A stretch of DNA of 64,000 nt, taken from Nannochloropsis oceanica (Eukaryota > Sar > Eustigmatophyceae > Eustigmatales > Monodopsidaceae). Positions 62,007 through 64,000 of this stretch are shown piece after piece (within the stretch, counting starts at the first letter, position 1; every line of letters starts with the position of its first letter). Below the pieces are notes generated by a model. It was not told the origin of the DNA. It worked only from the letters and a program-made list of their open reading frames with translations, and made no database searches. The translations under genes were made by a program, and so were the position numbers. Location: assembly GCA_004519485.1 (NCBI GenBank), contig CP038116.1, positions 372,001 to 436,000 on the forward strand, in the 5' to 3' direction.

Positions 62007-62586
62007 GAGACGGTGTGGAGATGCTGTGTACTCTCTGATGTCGCTAGTTCATTGTCTGAAAGGTGGCAAGGCGGAGGGAGTAAGCATCACATTGGTGGGG
62101 AAGGAAGGGATCATGACGGCGCGCATGGGCGACAAGGAAACCTCGTTCACAGGATGTATTGACGGCAATTTATTCAATCACACAATTGACAGCCGTATGC
62201 AGTCCGGTCTACCATCACACACGTACATTAAGGAGGGCCAGGACCCAGGACTAGGATGATATGCGAGAAGCCGCGGTGCTTCAATCAGTCACTAACAGGT
62301 CGTGTGATGTCGAAGCTGCAAAAGGAGACCGTGGAAAGCGAGCACAAGCGCACTAAGGTGACCTACATTGAGTTATTAGACGAGAATGTCAGTGTCAGCG
62401 TCTGAAGATTGACTTGAGGTTGGCTAGGTAGTCAAAGCCTTGTCCAAAAGCCCTCGAGTATCCTGACCGATTTTCTCACAAGCAGTTGCAGTCTCTTCGC
62501 TTCCTCTGCCTCACGACCGAAAATCCCACTGAAACCTGCGGCAAACACTCAATCACAGGCTTTGACAACACAACACCAGCATAATA
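62007..62586. promoter_or_regulatory. Divergent region PPR / YebC with an unexplained open stretch
   Basis: 580 bp between opposed starts. Two + frames are present: 62039-62259 (SLVHCLKGGKAEGVSITLVG...) and, after a CTAACAG acceptor-like site, 62307-62405 (MSKLQKETVESEHKRTKVTY, ending in TGA). Neither is recognised; they could be exons of a small gene or leader sequence. Confidence 0.4.
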
Positions 62587-63918
62587 ATGACACCATCTAC
62601 CGGATGTCTGGCTCTGGCGCTGATTCTCTGCTTGTCTCTGGTGCAAGCCTTCCTGTTACCCTCCCCGACGGCCCCCTGTCCATCTTCCGCTGCGACGAGC
62701 AGGGCCACCAACGTGTTTGAGCAGCTGCAGCCATACCGGAGTAGCCGTATAAACAGGTACATATTATGGTTCAGGAGAATAGAAGAGGCAACGTTTCAAA
62801 AGTGAGATTGGTAGATAAATGGAGCACTGAGAGTGCGAGTGAGGAGGATAGGGAGGGGGACTAGCCTGCGGGCGTCGATCAAGAAAGACCCTTGCCAGCC
62901 GTGATAGAAAATCACAGCATACTTCAGCACTCTCAAGCCATAAATATTTCCAATTAAAATCCATCCATCCACTACAGGCTGTACATGGGTCGTCGCGCCG
63001 CCAAGAACGCCGCGCGCAAGGGCAAATCGGACGCCCTCAAAACCAAAATTTATGCCTCGTACGGGAAGAAGCTTGTCATGGCGGTCAAGGCTGGGGGCCC
63101 CGAACCTGACGTGAATCGTGCCCTGGCTGTCTTAATCCGCGAGGCAAAGGCCCAGGGTGTGCCGACTGACAATGTTCAACGGGCCATCCAACGAGGTAAG
63201 CATATATGGGACGGAGGGAGTAGAGACATGTGGGGTGAAAAGGAGACTGGAGCAAGCAATTTGGTCTACAAATTGAAGGGACGGCTGTGCAACATTTCCT
63301 GTATTATTCCTTTTTAGTTACGCGTCCCCTTATAGTCTCCCTATTTTCTCTCTTCGCTTTCCTCCCTCTCTTCGTCCGATCGGAACAGGTAGCAGCGCCA
63401 ACGAGGTTGACTACAAGGAGGCGGTGTACGAGGCCTATGGCTACGGTGGAGCCGGAATCATTATTAATTGTCTGACAGATAATACGAACCGAGCCAAGAC
63501 GGAGATCAATAATGTCATCAAGAAGTCGTCGGTGAAATTAGGAACAGTAGGGAGTGTGTCGTATAATTTTGAGAGGAAGGGAAGGCTGGATCTGGCGGGG
63601 ATGATGGACGAGGATAGTGTGTTGGAGGCTGCATTAGAGGCAGATGTGGAAGAGGTGGACACCAAAACGAACGAGGAGGAGAACACAACGAGCGTGTGGG
63701 TGGATGCGGCGAGTGTCTCGGGGTTGAGGGAGGTGTTGTTGGAGAGGGGTGTGGAGATCAAGGCGTCCACGCTGGTGAATGTGCCCAAGGCCCTCGTGGA
63801 CTGCTCGGATGAGGATTTCGAGGGGAACATGAATGTGATTGAGGCACTGGAGGAGCTGGACGATGTAGACTCAGTGGAGCATAACGTGGCCATGGAGGAT
63901 GAGGATGAGGGGGAGTAA
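62587..63918 (+). CDS. YebC/TACO1-family translation or transcription factor, plastid-targeted
   Basis: YebC proteins control transcription or relieve translational stalling in bacteria; TACO1 activates mitochondrial COX1 translation. Three exons, 62587-62756, 62978-63195 and 63389-63918, 305 residues. Exon 1 gives a presequence, TGCLALALILCLSLVQA then FLLPS, a textbook ASAF-type site. Exon 2 gives the helical domain I (MGRRAAKNAARKGKSDALKT, YGKKLVMAVKAGGPEPDVNR, GVPTDNVQRAIQRG). Exon 3 gives YEAYGYGGAGIIINCLTDNT, the signature YEgYGPgGvaiivE-like block, then NVIKKSSVKLGTVGSVSYNF and the acidic C-terminal domain ending EDEDEGE. All splice sites are GT-AG with consistent phases. Confidence 0.92.
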
Positions 63919-64000
63919 GGGAGGGGGTGGGGGGATGTGGATGGAAATAACAGCACCAAAGAGAGGAACAAGGGTCAGGCAGGGCAACAGCAGTGCATAT

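Noticed and set aside
1-64000. CRISPR arrays, rRNA genes, tRNA genes, LTR or other virus-like elements
   Set aside because: None recognised by eye; the tandem repeats present are microsatellites or coding triplet runs, without spaced direct repeats or element-type coding regions.

Overview
This window is nuclear DNA from a gene-dense, intron-poor eukaryote. About 26 protein genes fit in 64 kb on both strands, most with one to five exons and short GT-AG introns. Several N-termini pair a signal-peptide-like hydrophobic core with a Phe at the predicted cleavage site (VVHA-FRP, TQG-FVGP, VQA-FLLP, VDS-FPVL). That is the ASAF-type bipartite presequence of algae with a red-derived complex plastid. 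Together with the compactness this suggests a photosynthetic stramenopile, most likely a eustigmatophyte such as Nannochloropsis/Microchloropsis. The organism is an inference; no rRNA or organelle marker is present.

Layout. 1-1410: a fragment resembling the C-terminal part of a Fanzor (eukaryotic TnpB-like) protein, running into a 1.1 kb purine-only low-complexity tract. 2.3-4.1 kb (-): a RAD51-family recombinase cut by a 100-N assembly gap, then a five-exon Mediator subunit 22. 4.7-7.0 kb (+): SLY1-type SM protein. 8.6-10.1 kb (+): plastid-type peptidyl-tRNA hydrolase. 10.7-14.6 kb (+): large coiled-coil protein resembling QRICH2. 15.0-16.7 kb (-): small membrane PDI, divergent from RRP1 (17.0-19.3 kb, +). 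19.5-22.1 kb (-): plastid atypical SDR and TFIIE-alpha. 22.5-23.8 kb (+): RMD5/GID2. 24.4-26.2 kb (-): R3H-SUZ protein, divergent from a DAG-lipase (26.6-28.9 kb, +).

29.6-32.5 kb (-): PDZ-PDZ-PPR fusion, divergent from a plastid FAD monooxygenase (33.1-34.5 kb, +). 35.5-37.1 kb (+): polyamine/amino-acid permease. 37.9-39.3 kb (+): alanine aminotransferase. 40.6-47.8 kb (+): a 2,321-residue multi-PHD, bromodomain and Tudor-like chromatin protein. 48.8-49.5 kb (+): ribosomal protein eL/uL22 family member RPL17. 50.0-51.5 kb (+): LIS1. 51.8-53.6 kb (-) and 54.3-55.3 kb (+): TIM44 and prohibitin 1, a divergent mitochondrial pair. 55.5-57.8 kb (-): plastid shikimate-pathway fusion protein. 58.8-62.0 kb (-) and 62.6-63.9 kb (+): a PPR protein and a plastid YebC/TACO1 factor, another divergent organellar pair.

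The genes are mostly housekeeping: membrane traffic, transcription, ribosome production, and organelle import and gene expression. Divergent neighbours sharing 280-640 bp are frequent, and two of those pairs join genes aimed at the same organelle. The less ordinary content is the fusion and insertion architecture of four proteins (PDZ-PPR, SK-like/DHQD/SDH, split-ePHD chromatin protein, QRICH2-like protein) and the Fanzor-like remnant. I saw no rRNA, convincing tRNA, CRISPR array or intact transposon.
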